DNA of 64,000 nucleotides from assembly GCF_905220565.1 (NCBI RefSeq), contig NC_059395.1, positions 11,387,289-11,451,288 of the forward strand, read 5' to 3'. Of this stretch, positions 11,838-24,800 are shown one piece after another (within the stretch, counting starts at the first letter, position 1; each line of letters begins with the position of its first letter). Made by a program: the position numbers and the translations under genes. The DNA comes from Melitaea cinxia. Taxonomy: Eukaryota; Arthropoda; Insecta; Lepidoptera; Nymphalidae. Below the pieces are notes generated by a model. The model was not told the origin of the DNA. It ran no database searches and saw only the letters and a list, made by a program, of their open reading frames with translations.

Positions 11838-12086
11838 AAAGTTAATAATAATAAAAACTCTTTATTACACAACAAGAATGAGCAAAATTACAATAAACAG
11901 GAGATAAGTACAAAAGGGGGCCTTATCGCTAATGAGCAATCTCTTCCAGGTTGGGGCCACTCGGGGCCGAGGAAATGGTACATAGATGGTATAGGTGTAA
12001 ATACAAAAATTAAATATAGAAGTTTAAAAATTAAAATAGTTGATGTACGTAAATAGAATGTATAAATAGAAATTAGAATAGACATT
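11838..12086 (-). mobile_element. 3' end of a second LINE copy
   Basis: Read on the minus strand it ends with TAATAAAGAGTTTTTATT and an ATT-repeat tail. It contains no RT. It abuts the 3' tail of the larger LINE at 12087, so one of the two inserted at the edge of the other. Family assignment is weak. Confidence 0.5.
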
Positions 12087-15000
12087 TATTTATTTATTTA
12101 TTTATTACAGTTTACATTTATTGCACATACAGTATACAACCAAGGCGTACAATAAACAAGCATAAATTAATAACACTACAACAAATACATTAAAGAAATA
12201 ACAATTTATCTTATAATACGAGTACACACATTAACATAATTCTAAATACTTAAAGCAAGATATAACAAATTCAGACGAATTCATAGCGAATATATCAATA
12301 GTACTATTGGAGGCCAACATATTATTAAGTAAGCGAAGGGCCGACTGCGTTGGGGCGCTCCGAGCCGCTTGCGTCCGCACACACTCCACCGCAAACAGCG
12401 GCCGGGAGCGCCTCATGACCGTACAGCGCGGTGCGCATATACCACATGCCCCCAATGTCTTAGGGTTATCTATTTTATTATTTATTAAATGGTAGTAGTG
12501 GAGCACAAGGGTACACTTTCGCCTTAGCTCAAGTGTAGCCAAGCCCACCATACCATTCATATAAAGAGAGGGATACAAATAAGGATAGTAACCATATAGT
12601 TTAAAGAACAAATAACGGGCAAACTTTTTTTGCACTCGCTCAACTAAGGTTTTATAAAGATTTTCGTGTGGATTCCAAATTATAGCATTGTATTCCAATG
12701 TACTTCGAATGAAAGCAAAGTATAATATTAAAATTGATTCTTTGTTAGAAAATCTTGCCGATTGTCTTATAAAGAACCCAAGTGCTTTGTAGGCTTTTTG
12801 ACACGTTAATTTAATGTGGTCATTGAACGTTAACGCCGAATCAAAGATTATACCTAGATCACGTATTCTATCTACTCTAGACAAAGCTTCGCCATCGACG
12901 GTGTACGTGAAGGAGATCGGGGAATGGGACCGAGTATACGTTACCGTTTTTACATTTAGATGTATTAAATACTAATTGATTGTCTCTGCTCCAGGCACAA
13001 ACATTATGTATGTCATTTTGAAGCTCATCGCAATCAGTATTGCCTTCAATAGCCATAAACAGCTTTATGTCGTCAGCGACCATCAGACATTGGGTTCTTT
13101 TGAGTACTTCTGGAAGGTCGTTAATCATGATGAGAAATTGGGTAGGACCTAAAGTACTATCCTGGCTTACACCAGAAAGTACAAAGTATGGATCAGACCG
13201 ATAAAACCCAAGTTGGACGTATTGAACGCGGTTTGTGAAATAATTTGCAAAGAACTTTAATAAAGTGGGTGTAAAACCTAATTTTGAAAACTTATTTAGA
13301 AGAATATCAATATTTACGCGGTCAAACGCTTTTTGAAAGTCAAAGTAGGCTACGTCAACTTGTTTTCTTCTGTCTAAAGCCCTTGCACTGTAGTCGGTAA
13401 AATTAATAAGGTTCGTGGTAGTTGAGCGGCGGGCGCGAAAACCGTGCTGTGAGTCTGACAGTCGGGACTGGATTTGAGCAGTGATATGACAATTTAATAC
13501 TGTTTCCAAAACTTTTGCAAAGCCTGATAAAATAGCTATAGGTCTATAGTTATCTATTCTAGATTTATTACCACTCTTAAGAACTGGTGTTACTCGAGAT
13601 AATTTCCAAGCAGTCGGATATTTTTCGGACGAGAGTGACAGATTAAAGATAAAGTGAAGAGGGCCCTGAAAAACAGACAGACAGTCCTTTATAAGATATG
13701 AAGGAATACCATCCGGACCTACTGTCGAACGGGGCTTAAGGCGCCGAACTGCGGTACGGATGTCAGCCTCAGATATGTAACTTACAGTAACACACGCAGA
13801 TGGGATACCAGGCACTGAACGAATTTTATTCATATCTAATCTAGGTTTTGCGGTTAGGAATACCGAGCTAAAATAGGTTGCGAAAGCATTAGCAGTGTTT
13901 AATCCCGAAACTACATTTTCATTAATCTCATAGTCTGTATATAAATTATTAGATGCACGCTGATTTTTAACGAAGTCCCAGAATTTAGAAGGATTATCTT
14001 TCAAGTTAATTTCCAATGTATGTACATAATTTCAAAAAGCACTATTAATTAAAATTTTAGTCATTGTTCGATAAAACTTAAACATTTCTCTATTAAATTC
14101 CTGCCCGCTGTGCTTATATTTCTTTAAATGAAAATACTTGTTTTTAATATTACGTATAATCTCAGGTGTGAACCATGTAGGATAATTATAACGTGATGTA
14201 TTTAGCATTACTTTTTTTTAGGAACACATCTATCAAAGCAGTCTTACAAAATTTTATAGAATGTATCAACAGCCTTATTAACATCCTGATTATTATATAC
14301 ATCATTCCAATCTAATAATTCGAGATGCATGTAAAGATTATTAAGGTTGGCCCTATGAAAATTCCACGCAATACAATTTGCCGTTATTTTATTATCTATT
14401 TTTTTTCTATATTCGATTCCTTATTATAATAATCAAATTGCACTAGTAAAGGGGGATGATATTTATCTAAAGGGACAAGTGGTAATATATCACTTTGAGA
14501 TATATATTGTCCTTGATATTACATAAAAATAAATCTAATATACTTCCAGTAGCGTTAACGATGGTGTTGAGTCAAATTACAAAACGATACCATGTCATTA
14601 TAATTTACAATGACATTTTGACTTGCAGAGTTTAAATTAAAATCTCCAAATATTAAAATTTTAGTTTGCGGGCATTTGGAACACAAGTCTTCTAATAAAT
14701 CAAAATATTTACAAAAAGTTTCATCTTTGGAGCTAGGAGGTATATATAATACACAACATATTATAGTTAAAGACTTAATTCTAACGAAGGCCGCAATCGC
14801 CTCAAGGGCAACATAGTTATCACTAAAACAAATATTATCAACTTTATATTTATCCCGGACAGCTAACATAACACCTCCCCAGCCGGAATCATTGGCCCGA
14901 TCTTTTCGCACTATTGTATATCCTTTTGGGAATAATTCGGAATCACCGATAGAACTGTTTAAAAAAGTTTCCGTCAAAGCATATACGAGTACATCATAAT

Positions 15001-15970
15001 TATCACTAATCACTGAGATTTTACATACGTCTAATTTCGAACGTAGCCCCCGTACATTTTGGTAAAAGATGATTAGGTACATTACGACACTTGTGAGGTT
15101 TTTCTTTACGAAATCCATTACGCCACGGTTTAATATGCACATTCTCAGCCCACTGTTCGGGGGACATATATGTAGATATTCATATGTTTGAATGGCACAG
15201 TTAATTTAAAAGACGCATAGTCGCCACGGGACTTTAATTGTTCGACGAAGCAACTATCATCGGGATATATATTTAAAAGATGCCTAATTACTTGTTCAAC
15301 TGTCGTTCCAGATTTTAAATAGTTATAGGTGGAGATTACATTTTCGTTCCGCGGCTTCAAGTTCGGTTGTACCCGGAGCGGCCGTACCACGAGCTATATT
15401 ATTTAACGAACGCCGAACTCGCTTCGATCTCACAGTTACCCACTCATTATTGGTATCCGCGTCGGCGTCGCACTCGAAGCAATCTGTTGGCTCCGCATTC
15501 TCAGGTTCGTGCGAGGTGACATTCGAGTTGTTTGACACATTCATAGTAGGGGTCGCAGTGACGACGCTTGTTCCTTTGTTCAATACAGACAGCGCGGGCG
15601 TCATATTCGGCACCGCTCGTACCTTACGTTTCGGAGCGGAGACAGCTGAGATAGCACGAAGTCGACATTCACGCACTGGTCGTTGTTTCGATCTACCCTC
15701 ATCACCTTCTATATTCTGCACAGCTGATCCGTCCATTAGATATTTAATTAATCTATTTTGCTCAATTATAAGTACTTCCAACGAGTTCACTTTATTGTGC
15801 AGCACGGTAAAGGTATTAATCAACTCGCAAACACAATTTTCCAAACTTTTGGTTGACATTATCGCAGATATCAATTTTTGAATACGGGGAACAAATATAT
15901 ACGTACTAATCACCAACGATCGCCCATACATAAACTTGTCGCTTCGCTTCAGCCTGTACAAACTTATAAA
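12087..15970 (-). mobile_element. Near-full-length but decayed two-ORF LINE (CR1/Jockey group)
   Basis: Read on the minus strand. An ORF1 remnant (15961-15145, with at least one frameshift near 15350) has a coiled-coil-like leucine-rich start and a basic, Ser/Pro-rich middle. An endonuclease piece (15142-14555) includes NVRGLRSKL, LTETFL and FGDFN. A stop-ridden linker follows (14554-14017). The RT (14016-12877) carries IDNYRPIAILSGFAK, HGFRARRS, YFDFQKAFDRV and ADD. A C-terminal segment (12884-12231) is reached by a frameshift. The 3' tail is a TAAA repeat (about 12088-12112). The active-site triad reads V-A-D-D rather than the usual Y/F-A-D-D, and GVSQDSTLGP replaces the usual G-V-P-Q-G-S, so the copy is probably inactive. 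No target-site duplication could be confirmed. Confidence 0.85.
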
Positions 15971-16011
15971 TAGCTAATTAATTATTATGATATGATTCAA
16001 AGTTAAGCTGT

Positions 16012-16325
16012 GTGCCTACGGCAGTAAAGAATATAGCCACCCTCTCTCTTCGCGTGGCTGTCGTAAGAGGCGACTAAGGGATAACACAGTTCCACTACCA
16101 CCTTGGAACTTAAAAAGCTGACCGATGGTGGGATAACCATCCAACTGCTGGCTATGAAATACACAGGTCGAAGACGGACAGCAGCGTCTTCGGTGCGACA
16201 AAGCCAGCCCTGCGTTCACCAACCCGCCTGCCCAGCATGGTAACTATGTGCAAAACACATGAGTAGCCTGTAGAGACCTATGTCCGGCAGTGGACTGCAA
16301 TAGGCTGCAGTGATGATGATGATGA
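16012..16325 (+). repeat. Retro-repeat with GAT tail
   Basis: Contains GTCGTAAGAGGCGACTAAGG, a conserved 'hairpin' ACAGGTCGAAGACG, and GCAGTGGACTGCAATAGGCT, ending in a GATGATGAT tail at 16311-16325. Related copies lie inverted at 23162-23490 and 43548-43874; the latter has a clear target-site duplication. Probably a LINE-derived or SINE 3' unit. Confidence 0.75.
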
Positions 16326-16326
16326 T

Positions 16327-16412
16327 ACAAATATCCATCCTGAGCTGGAATCGAACACGCAAACCTTCGATGTTTTAGGCGACTACTCGCACCACTACAA
16401 CAGAGCGGAGCG
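16327..16412 (-). repeat. tRNA-derived SINE head
   Basis: The minus strand has a pol III A-box-like TGTAGTGGTGCGAG and a B box GTGTTCGATTCC about 40 bp apart, as in tRNA-derived SINEs. The tail runs into the neighbouring GAT repeat. Not a functional tRNA, because the acceptor stem is not evident. Confidence 0.5.
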
Positions 16413-16807
16413 TTTGTTAAAGTGTTCATCTATCGCATGTCACATTACAGCTGGCCGCGGAGTAGGGATAAAGTGAAAGGCACATGGCAGAGCAACCAAG
16501 GCCAGTATGTCGGCGCCCATACCTCGCATCAGCTGACCGTGTAACATTAATATTCTCACTTATTCGTGCAAGTGGTCCATGATATTTGTGTGTTGTATCT
16601 GTATATTAACCCAACGTAAATGTTTTTATTCACTAGTTTCACTTGCATCGTGGTTTCATACAACCACACAATTCTTTTTTTATGGATAGGTATGTAATGA
16701 AATCTGTTTTCATAGGATATCCTGAAAAACAAATTAAAAGCTATAAAAGTACTATAGGTACTTTGGGTTATATCTTATAAAGAAAAACCTCATTTTTATA
16801 TAAATAC
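16413..16807. other. Unassigned non-coding DNA
   Basis: The left part is moderately GC-rich (16440-16550), the rest AT-rich. No gene or complete repeat was recognised. Confidence 0.4.
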
Positions 16808-17405
16808 TACCTGTGCCCGTGGCTTCGCCCGCGTTGAAATCAGTGTGTCACAAAGTTTTCCCGGCAAACTTCCAGTGAAACTCTCATCAAAATCGGCTTT
16901 ACCGTTCCGTAAATCTTCCTCTTGAAGCCTTCTCTCCATTGGTGAAACCGCGTGAAAATCCGTTCAGTCGATTTTGAGGGAATCGATCACATACACTTTT
17001 GGGGACTTTGTTTTATAATACACTAACTGTTGCCCGCGACTACGTCCGCGTGGTTATGAAGATATGCATTACTATCAAAATGTTTAACGCAAATTATTTT
17101 TTTATTTTAGTCAGATAAATGCTTTATTGGATTGGAAAAAAATACATTATTTGGACACCTTTTCACCATCTATAAAGCTTACATTTTAAATTTCAAGTCT
17201 GTTACTTCAAAAATATAGGACTTTCACGCAAACTTCCAACACCCGTTTTACCCCTTTAGGGGTCGAGTTTCGTAAAATCCGTTCTTAGTGGATGTCTATG
17301 TCCTGTAAGAAGCCTACTTGCCAAATTTCAAGTTTGTAGTGGTTATAGTTTCGGAGATTTCGTGATGAGTGACCTTTCGCTTTTATATATGTATAGATAG
17401 ATAGA
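16808..17405 (+). repeat. Repeat of the 'cttcgcccgcg' family, two units
   Basis: Two related units in tandem start GTGCCCGTGGCTTCGCCCG and GTTGCCCGCGACTACGTCC. They share CCGTTTTACCCC, GTAAAATCCGTTCTTAG and a 3' GTGATGAGTGACCTTTC followed by TATA repeats. Same family as 27883-29048. Non-coding. Confidence 0.7.
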
Positions 17406-17493
17406 TAGATATAATAATTAGACTAATATAAGTTGTGAGCAAACATATGACGAAACGTAGTTTGATCATTTAGGTCTTAATTTTATAAATTTG

Positions 17494-17716
17494 TAATTGT
17501 TGTGGGTGAGTGTATAACTCGAATAAATCTACTACTTTTCGAATATTAGTGTTGTTTCCACCGATTGTGCCACGAATCAGGTTGCATGTCTATATAACAA
17601 CCTACATAACACAAAATTATGAGGCCGATGAAGATTCTCGCGACGATGTTAATAAGCGGTCTCAGCAGCCAGCCAATCACCGAGTTTCCAGATGCACCTT
17701 TAAGCGCCCGTAAATG
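17494..17716 (-). pseudogene. Decayed copy of the last exon of the group-7 allergen-like gene
   Basis: Read on the minus strand it encodes GWLLRPLINIVARIFIGLII, which aligns with TWLLNPLINVVTRILNGLII of the intact gene's last exon (7881-7662). After a frameshift comes IGGNNTNIRKVVDLFE, aligning with VINNNVREIVDLLE. Two frame breaks and in-frame stops are present, and no upstream exons are found nearby. A partial segmental duplication of the downstream gene or a dying tandem paralogue is inferred. Confidence 0.75.
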
Positions 17717-17748
17717 TCACATACGTAAAATAAGTATTTCTACATAAA

Positions 17749-17909
17749 CTAGCGGTTCCCTGCGCGCGTTGCTACGGTTTTTTTTTTGTTTTTTTTTTGG
17801 TCGTACCAACTCAGAAACCTCTTGTGGGCTTATGCACAACACTTTGCTGACGATGATCATATGCATAGTTTACGATTCTATAAGGGACATACAGATATAC
17901 AAACATACA

Positions 17910-17955
<46 letters not shown>
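17749..17955 (+). repeat. Short repeat ending in an AT microsatellite
   Basis: Same family as 9229-9410 (CCCTGCGCGCGTTGCT start, TTATGCACAACACTTTGCTG middle). It ends in ACATACAGAC and about 40 bp of AT repeats (17912-17955). Confidence 0.7.
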
Positions 17956-17957
<2 letters not shown>

Positions 17958-18206
17958 TTCTATAATATTTTTATTATAAATTTTAAAAATATTAAATGAC
18001 TTTTACAGTACCTCCGATCTTATATCCTACCTATGATATTCTTACTTCAAACTTACCTTATCCAACCAACACGACAGGTTTCCAGCATTCTCTAATCATT
18101 AATTAGCCTTAAGAATGATAAAAAAAAAATTTTAATCAGTTGGCTAATTTTAAGAATTTTCCACCTTGCTATCTTTGAAGAACGATTTTAGGCAAATTCC
18201 ATTTAA

Positions 18207-18640
18207 CCGACTTTCAAAAAAGGAGGAGGTTCTCAATTCGTGTATTTTTTTTAAAGTATTTTATCTCAGAACTTTTGACTGGATGAACCGATTTCGATGA
18301 TTTTTTTGTTTTAATCGAAAGCGAATGCTTGTCTTATGGTTCCATTAAAATTTGATCGACATCTGGAAAAATAAAAATCTAATAGATCTTTTGCTTTTTC
18401 TTAATTTTTTTTTTAAGATGGTCACGTCAAAATTTCTTATAAAAGTCGAAAAAAACTCATAACTCCTAAACAATAAAAAAATCGTGGAACATACATGGCT
18501 ATTCGGATACCCCATAAAAAACTGGACCTAAATTGTTTTGTAAGTATATAAACAGAATCCCCTATGTTTAATTGACATATATCTTAAGCTGCAACTAAAT
18601 TAGGCGGGGTCTAAAGTCATTCCTTCCAGTCCATGTAGCT
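18207..18640 (+). repeat. Partial copy of the AACCGACTTC family
   Basis: Begins TTTAACCGACTTTCAAAAAA and GGAGGAGGTTCTCAATTCG, followed by 'gaaccgatttcgatgattttt' type sub-repeat sequence. The right end is lost. Divergent from the fuller copy 500 bp downstream. Confidence 0.65.
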
Positions 18641-19130
18641 CCGTGCAGTCTTTCCAGAACTTACCGTTTGAGATGTGCAGGACAAGGATCCCTCAAAGCT
18701 TTCAATAGAGCTGGTTAGTTCACTGTGATGTTCTTGGTTCGTACAAAGTTTAGTGTAGTCAGAGATGACGAAATATGACGCTAAACTCCCGAAATAGATT
18801 TACTTAGGTTTTTGTTTTTATTTTTCTATTTTTTTATTTTTCTTTGTCGTTCTTTCCCTTCCTTTTTTCTCGGCTAACTTATTGTCTACACCCGCTAAAC
18901 GTCCTAGATGCTCTGACTCTCTTTGTTTTTTTAAATGATATTTCTATCATCTAAATTATTTTGAAAATCCTAATCACGACGCTTGTAGTCATTTTGTATT
19001 CTTTGGATTTTTTCTAACCATGGTAAAGATTAACAAGTTTTATTTCTGGAAAAGATTCTAACTTTTTCTCAATATATAATACACTCTTGAATGACGAGAT
19101 TTGCGCTTTTACTGCCAGTAAATTGTACTT

Positions 19131-19172
19131 TTTTAACCGACTTCCAAAAAAGGAGGAGGTTCTCAATTCGAC

Positions 19173-19229
<57 letters not shown>

Positions 19230-20812
19230 ATGTTACATCAGAACTTTTGCCCGTGTGGACCGATTTCGACAAATTTTGTTTTAATCGAAAGGTGGTGTGT
19301 GCCAATTGGTCCCATTTAAATTTATTTGAGATCTAACAACTACTTTTCGAGTTATATCTAATAATGTGTTTTTACTTGACGCTTTTTTCGTCGACCTACG
19401 TTGTATTATACCGCATAACTTTCTACTGGATGTACCGATTTTGATAATTCTTTTTTTGTTGGAAAGGGGATATCCCTAGTTTGGTACCGTGATAAGGAAA
19501 CTAGGATCTGATGATGGGATCCCAGAGGAATCGAGGGAAACTCTTGAAAATTCGCAATAACTTTTTACTGGGTGTATCGATTTTGATAATTTTTACTTTA
19601 ATCGAAAGCTGATGTTTATCATGTGGTCACATATAAATTTTATCGAGATCTGATAACTACTTTTTGATTAATCTTTGATAACGCGTATTTACTTGACATT
19701 ATTTTCGTCACCTTACGTTGTATTATACCTCATAACTTTTTACTGGGTGCACCGATTTTGACGTTTCTTATATAAATTAAAAGCTACTATTCGTCACGTG
19801 GTCCCATCCAAATTTAATTGAGATTTGATTAGTAATTTGTGAGTTATATCTAATATTGCGTATTTACTTGACGGTTTTTTCGTCACCCTACATTGTATTA
19901 TACGTTATATCTTTTTACTGGGTGCACTGATTTTGATCTTTTTTGTATAAATCAAAAGCTAATACTTGCCATGTCGTCCGTTTTAAACATGATTGAGATA
20001 TAATGAGCAATTTTTGAGTAATCTTTGATGACACGTATTTACATGACGATGTTAAGACGACTGTGGTCATGTTCAATACTTTGCCACAACGCCATCTATC
20101 AAAATTTAATGAAATTACTTCGTTGACTATCGATCAAATTACAATATTCCACTAGAGTAGAGAGTAGCAGTTTATTCGTTATAAATATATTTGTGCTTTT
20201 AATTTTTGAGTTATCGCTAATACTGGGTATTTACTTGGCTATTTTACGTGCCGGCCCCGGAATGAAAAAATTGAACAGTAAAATCTACTGAACGAATGAC
20301 CTTGTTAGAGATGGCGTTCAGACGTTTTCTAATAACGCAATTAGGTTCTGATAGATGGCGTTATTAGATTCATTTATTTACAATTTTATATAGTAATAAT
20401 ATATTTCTCAGACTAGTAAGCCTTTTTGTGCCTATTTAGACAGTTGATCTGAAGGGGTAAACTCTAGTCGTGCATCGGAGCTGTGTGAAAACATGAACAG
20501 TACATATTTTTAATAAAAAAGACATAAACCGTAATTCAATATAAATCCGCTTCAACTAAAAAACCCGCCGTAATAAGCGATGTCAGCGCTTCGCGCGAAT
20601 CGACGACGGGCCTTTTATGAAATTTCTGCCTACAATCGCTAACAAAATGTTAGAAATAACAGTAGAACATTACATAATTCTACAATTTTATAATGTCGCG
20701 TTATATGGAATACGAACAAAGTATTACTATTTTTTCATCGATCTACGTTGTATTTATTACTCTTCGATGTAATTGAAGTCGGTTTTTTTTTCGTTTGCGA
20801 GCAAACACAATT
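19131..20812 (+). repeat. Long copy of the AACCGACTTC-ended element with internal sub-repeats
   Basis: The left end is AACCGACTTCC plus GGAGGAGGTTCTCAATTCG and a poly(T) run of about 50. The right end is GAAGTCGGTTTTTTTTTCG followed by GCGAGCAAACACA. The inside consists of degenerate direct repeats of roughly 150-170 bp, each with the order 'CTTTTTACTGGGTG', 'ATTTTGAT', 'ATCGAAAGCT', 'GAGATCTGAT', 'TACTTGACG', 'TTTCGTC' (for example starting near 19400, 19555, 19730, 19905). No transposase frame is visible, so it is non-autonomous. Copies and fragments lie at 4916, 9655, 18207, 27030 and 29404. Confidence 0.75.
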
Positions 20813-21025
20813 ATTACTATAACGTACTGTTTTATTATATATACATAGTAGGCATGAAATTGAAGGATAAGTCAAATCATTCTCTCTTTGTGCATGTCTC
20901 CGACTGCATGTTATGTACGACTACCGTATTAATATATTTTAAATGTACAGCAGCATAAAGTTAGTTGTTCTTCACGCAGGCGGGTTTAATGTTTTTTTTT
21001 TAATTATTATTTTATTTATGTCTTT
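20813..21025. other. AT-rich spacer
   Basis: Nothing recognised. It may include the 3' end of the Helitron whose helicase tail follows on the minus strand, but no CTRR end could be fixed. Confidence 0.3.
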
Positions 21026-21205
21026 TTAGTCAGACAAATTACGTAATCGGTTCAATTCATTAAAACAGTTTACATCATGTGGTTGATTAAGTAATTTTTT
21101 AGGGTCAAGAGAACTGATAGCAAGCCCGGAGAAAGATCTCACTTTGCTCAAAGCAACGTAAGCCTGACTTTTAGCAAATAGGAGACTGCTTAAGTCAACA
21201 ACTAT
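21026..21205 (-). pseudogene. Helitron helicase C-terminal fragment
   Basis: Read on the minus strand, a short open frame has FAKSQAYVALSKVRSFSGL and LAISSLDPKKLL before a stop at 21026-21028. The Q-A-Y-V-A-L-S-x-V-R block is the conserved C-terminal motif (VI) of PIF1-type helicases encoded by Helitrons. Nothing upstream matches the rest of the helicase or a Rep domain, so this is a relic. A host PIF1 gene is unlikely given the short isolated fragment. Confidence 0.65.
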
Positions 21206-21846
21206 TAGTTTTAATATAATAAAATTATTATTAAAATTATCTGTTTGTATTTGGTATTATGTATTTGTTATTGATTTTATTAATGTAATTGTAAATTGGT
21301 GTGACATTTATTAATTTTTATTTGTAATTTTAATTGTATGTTTTTTTTTAACCATTGTATTTTATTAGAAAGGCTACACCCCGAAGTTGATCGTCGCCTA
21401 GGAGGCGAGTTTGGCATGGCATAGGCGTGGGAAAGAGCAAAATCCACATTTTTTAAACTTTAATATTGTATTTATTTATTAGTATTACGGTAATAAAAAT
21501 CATGATATACCTTTTTAAAATCCTTGTATTGTGCCCTTCAATTTGATACCCATATTGTAGTATTCGAGAAAAAAATTTTTTTTTCATTAACTACAATGGC
21601 TTCGCGCAGCCGCCATGTTTGATTTTTTTTTAATGTCACCTATCTAAGAACACTTGGGCAGCTAAGACGAACCTAACGATACCTCAATTATGTAAATCCG
21701 TTCAGTGGTTCTGGAAATATGAGGTAGTAAAGAATATTACATACATACATACAAGATACGCGCGAAAAACATAACCCTTACCCTTAAATACAAAACGTAA
21801 AATTTTAATAAGTAAAAAATAACATTATTTTAGAGATTCTATAACA
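21206..21846. other. AT-rich DNA with short repeat debris
   Basis: Includes a short repeat near 21590-21775 ('cttcgcgcagccgccatg' to 'acatacatacatacaag'). No gene seen. Confidence 0.4.
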
Positions 21847-24800
21847 TTATTTAGACTTCTTTGAATCACCCCCTAGCATTTTTCTCCGTTGCTTCAACAT
21901 GTGTCCAAAGAGATAAGGGAACAATGGAATGTATAAAAACATGTAAAGTACGAGAAAGTTGTAGTAATTAAATATGAAGTTCCATTTGTTCGGCATAGAC
22001 AAAGTTAACAATTTTTTTTCAAGGATTTCATCAAGTGAGTGGTACATGCAAAGAAGCTCTCCGGTAATGCCAAGAGGATAGAGGACGAGGAACGTTGAAT
22101 ACCTGAAAAAATAATGAGTATGTTAATACATTGAGACTAAAATTTAGAGGGTAACATTTTTGAGATATTTAGTACCCATCTACTCGTAGGATAGAAAACA
22201 TTTTGATTTAACATATTTTAAACTATTTAAATGCCAAAGTTTAACGCAAATATGTGTAGTCTGATACATGGGTACGTTTTTATATTCGCGAAATATATAT
22301 TGATATATTGAGGAAAAATAGGCTATTATGTACAATATTGGTAGATTTTTTTATCGGAGGTTAAATTTTTGTTATTTCTGACTCCTTAATTCCGGTGCTG
22401 CGGTAAGTGTACTCATGCTCCGTACTGCGACTATCACGCGTTATTTTCGAACAAATTTACGTAAAAACGATCTTTACTGCAAGATCAAAATACGATACGA
22501 ACTGACCTTTAACGACTGACAAATCGACACTTTTAAACAAAATAACGCGTCAGACAATATTCTAATAAAATTTGTAACATTGCATGCTAGAATATAGGTT
22601 TAGAAATTCGAAAAATACCCAAAACCGAATCGGAGCACCCCACTGTCCACGTGGTCTTGATCTGCCCTACCCCTATAGTGTTTTTTTAAGCCGGAGGCGC
22701 GGAGGGAGGGCAGCCCTTGCGTGATTGCGTCTAACCTTAAAGGTGGTAGGTTAATTTCAACCTCAAAACTTCAACCACGATATCTCTGTAAAAGCGGGGT
22801 TTACACGAAAATAGTTGTCTGGGGGGATGAAAAACCCGCACTCCCTCCAGATTCAGACGTAGAAAATGATATTCTGTATGTATTAATACCATTATAATGG
22901 ATGTTTTTAAGCCTGATTGAACTTTATAAATAGTTAAATGTCAAACAAACAGTCATACTGCGCTTATTTTTAGGCATTTATGATTCGCATATACTCTGAC
23001 AAATCATTGCTACAGTGACACTTGAAAAACACTACCAAATTATCTAAAATAGCTCTGAGAAATTCGGCCATGAATTTGCATTACTTCGTGATTTTTATTG
23101 CATCTGCGAAAGGCACCTTTAAACTGTTAACTGTTCCTTAAAACTGTTGTTAAATTTCATACTACATCATCATCATCATCATTACAGCCTATACAGTCCA
23201 CTGCTGGACATAGGCCTCCACAAGTTCACGCCAAAAATAACGTGAACTCATGTGTTTTGCCCATAGTCACCACGCTGGGCAGGCGGGTTGGTGACCGCAG
23301 TAGTGGCTTTGTCGCACAAAAGACGCTGCTGCCCGTCTTCGGCCTGTGTATTTCAAAGCCAGCAGTTGGATTGTTATCCCGCCATCGGTCGGCTTCTTAA
23401 GTTCCAAGGTGGTTGTGGAACCTTGTTATCCCTTAGTCGCCTCTTACGACACTGTGTGGCTAACGGCACTAAAGAATTTAGCCACCCCCTCTCATACTAC
23501 ATATCCTCTAAATATATATAACAAAGATATGAGTATATTCATGGGGACGTTTAATAATAGATCATTAACAAAAAAAAATATGTTGTATAAGAAAAATAAT
23601 TTAAATAATAAAAAAGAATTCAAGAATATGGTTTTGCCTATGGTAGATGGTACCAGAAAGATTATATTCCTTATACATATATTATTATAATTATTTGCCT
23701 TAAAATTTTAAACCTATTCAAAAAAATATTTTAAATAATAATAATAATATTTTTATTAATAAATACAGTCATACATAGTTGTTGAATTGAAAACAAACAA
23801 AGAAAATCCTGTCAGCACATAAATATGTATATAAATACTTTATACATATGTATAAAAATACTTTAACTGCATTTCATTATAAACTCAATTTTAAATATAT
23901 TGTAAAGAAATAATACTGTTCAATATACATTGAACTTTGGATTTAGCTTTGTATTAAACTGTTGTTACGTAAACATAAATTAGTAATTAAAAGAATATAA
24001 CATTGTATTGTTACCTACTTATACATTTGTACCTAAAACGAACGACGTTATAGTATTTGTCATTAATGGCTTATTATAAATATAATAGAGTATGTATTAT
24101 TAAAAACATATTATTTATTGGTCACAAACATATTTTATTAAATGACTGAAAATCCTTACCTGAAAAACAATAGTGTTTGTGGTACGACGTTGACCAAATT
24201 AAAAGCATAATAGGCGTATCTAATTATCTCCGTGATAGACCATGCTAAGATACAGAGTGGCAAGCCAGGGCTGACAGTCGCGCTATCTGTGGCCAACAGG
24301 ACCCCAAGCACGAGGAACACTCGTGAGTAAACCTGCATGAAGACCACGACAACGCTGGACGGCACAAGTTTTATGGCGGCATGTACCACCTAAAATTATA
24401 ACAATAGTATTATTAAAATTAGTGCGTTGGGTATCATTGATGTCAATGGCTATTGTTCTGATCGTAGGAGTCATAACGTGAATTATTTTTGTCGAGAGTC
24501 CCATAGTCCTGAATAAAAAAGGCTTTATACAGCATAATTATTTTTATTAGCCCGAGTGATTGATTGAGCCTATACCATCCCACTGCCGAGCACAGCCATT
24601 TTCTTCGTGTAGAAGGGAGCGATTGCCTGATATAATATTTTTACAAACAAACAAAAAACGTTTAGCTGCACTATATAAGTTGAAAATAACAATTAAAAGT
24701 ATTCTCTAGTAAAACAAACAGAACGAATCAAATTATAAATGTTTTAGTAATAGTAGTAGTCTAAGGAATGATAATTTCCAATATAGACGCTTTATTGCAT

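Noticed and set aside
15450..15881. Plus-strand 143-codon open frame
   Set aside because: Antisense of the LINE ORF1 remnant. No family signature.
23165..23180. CRISPR-like or satellite array
   Set aside because: The CATCAT runs here and at 26097 are the GAT tails of retro-repeats or simple repeats, with no spacer structure.
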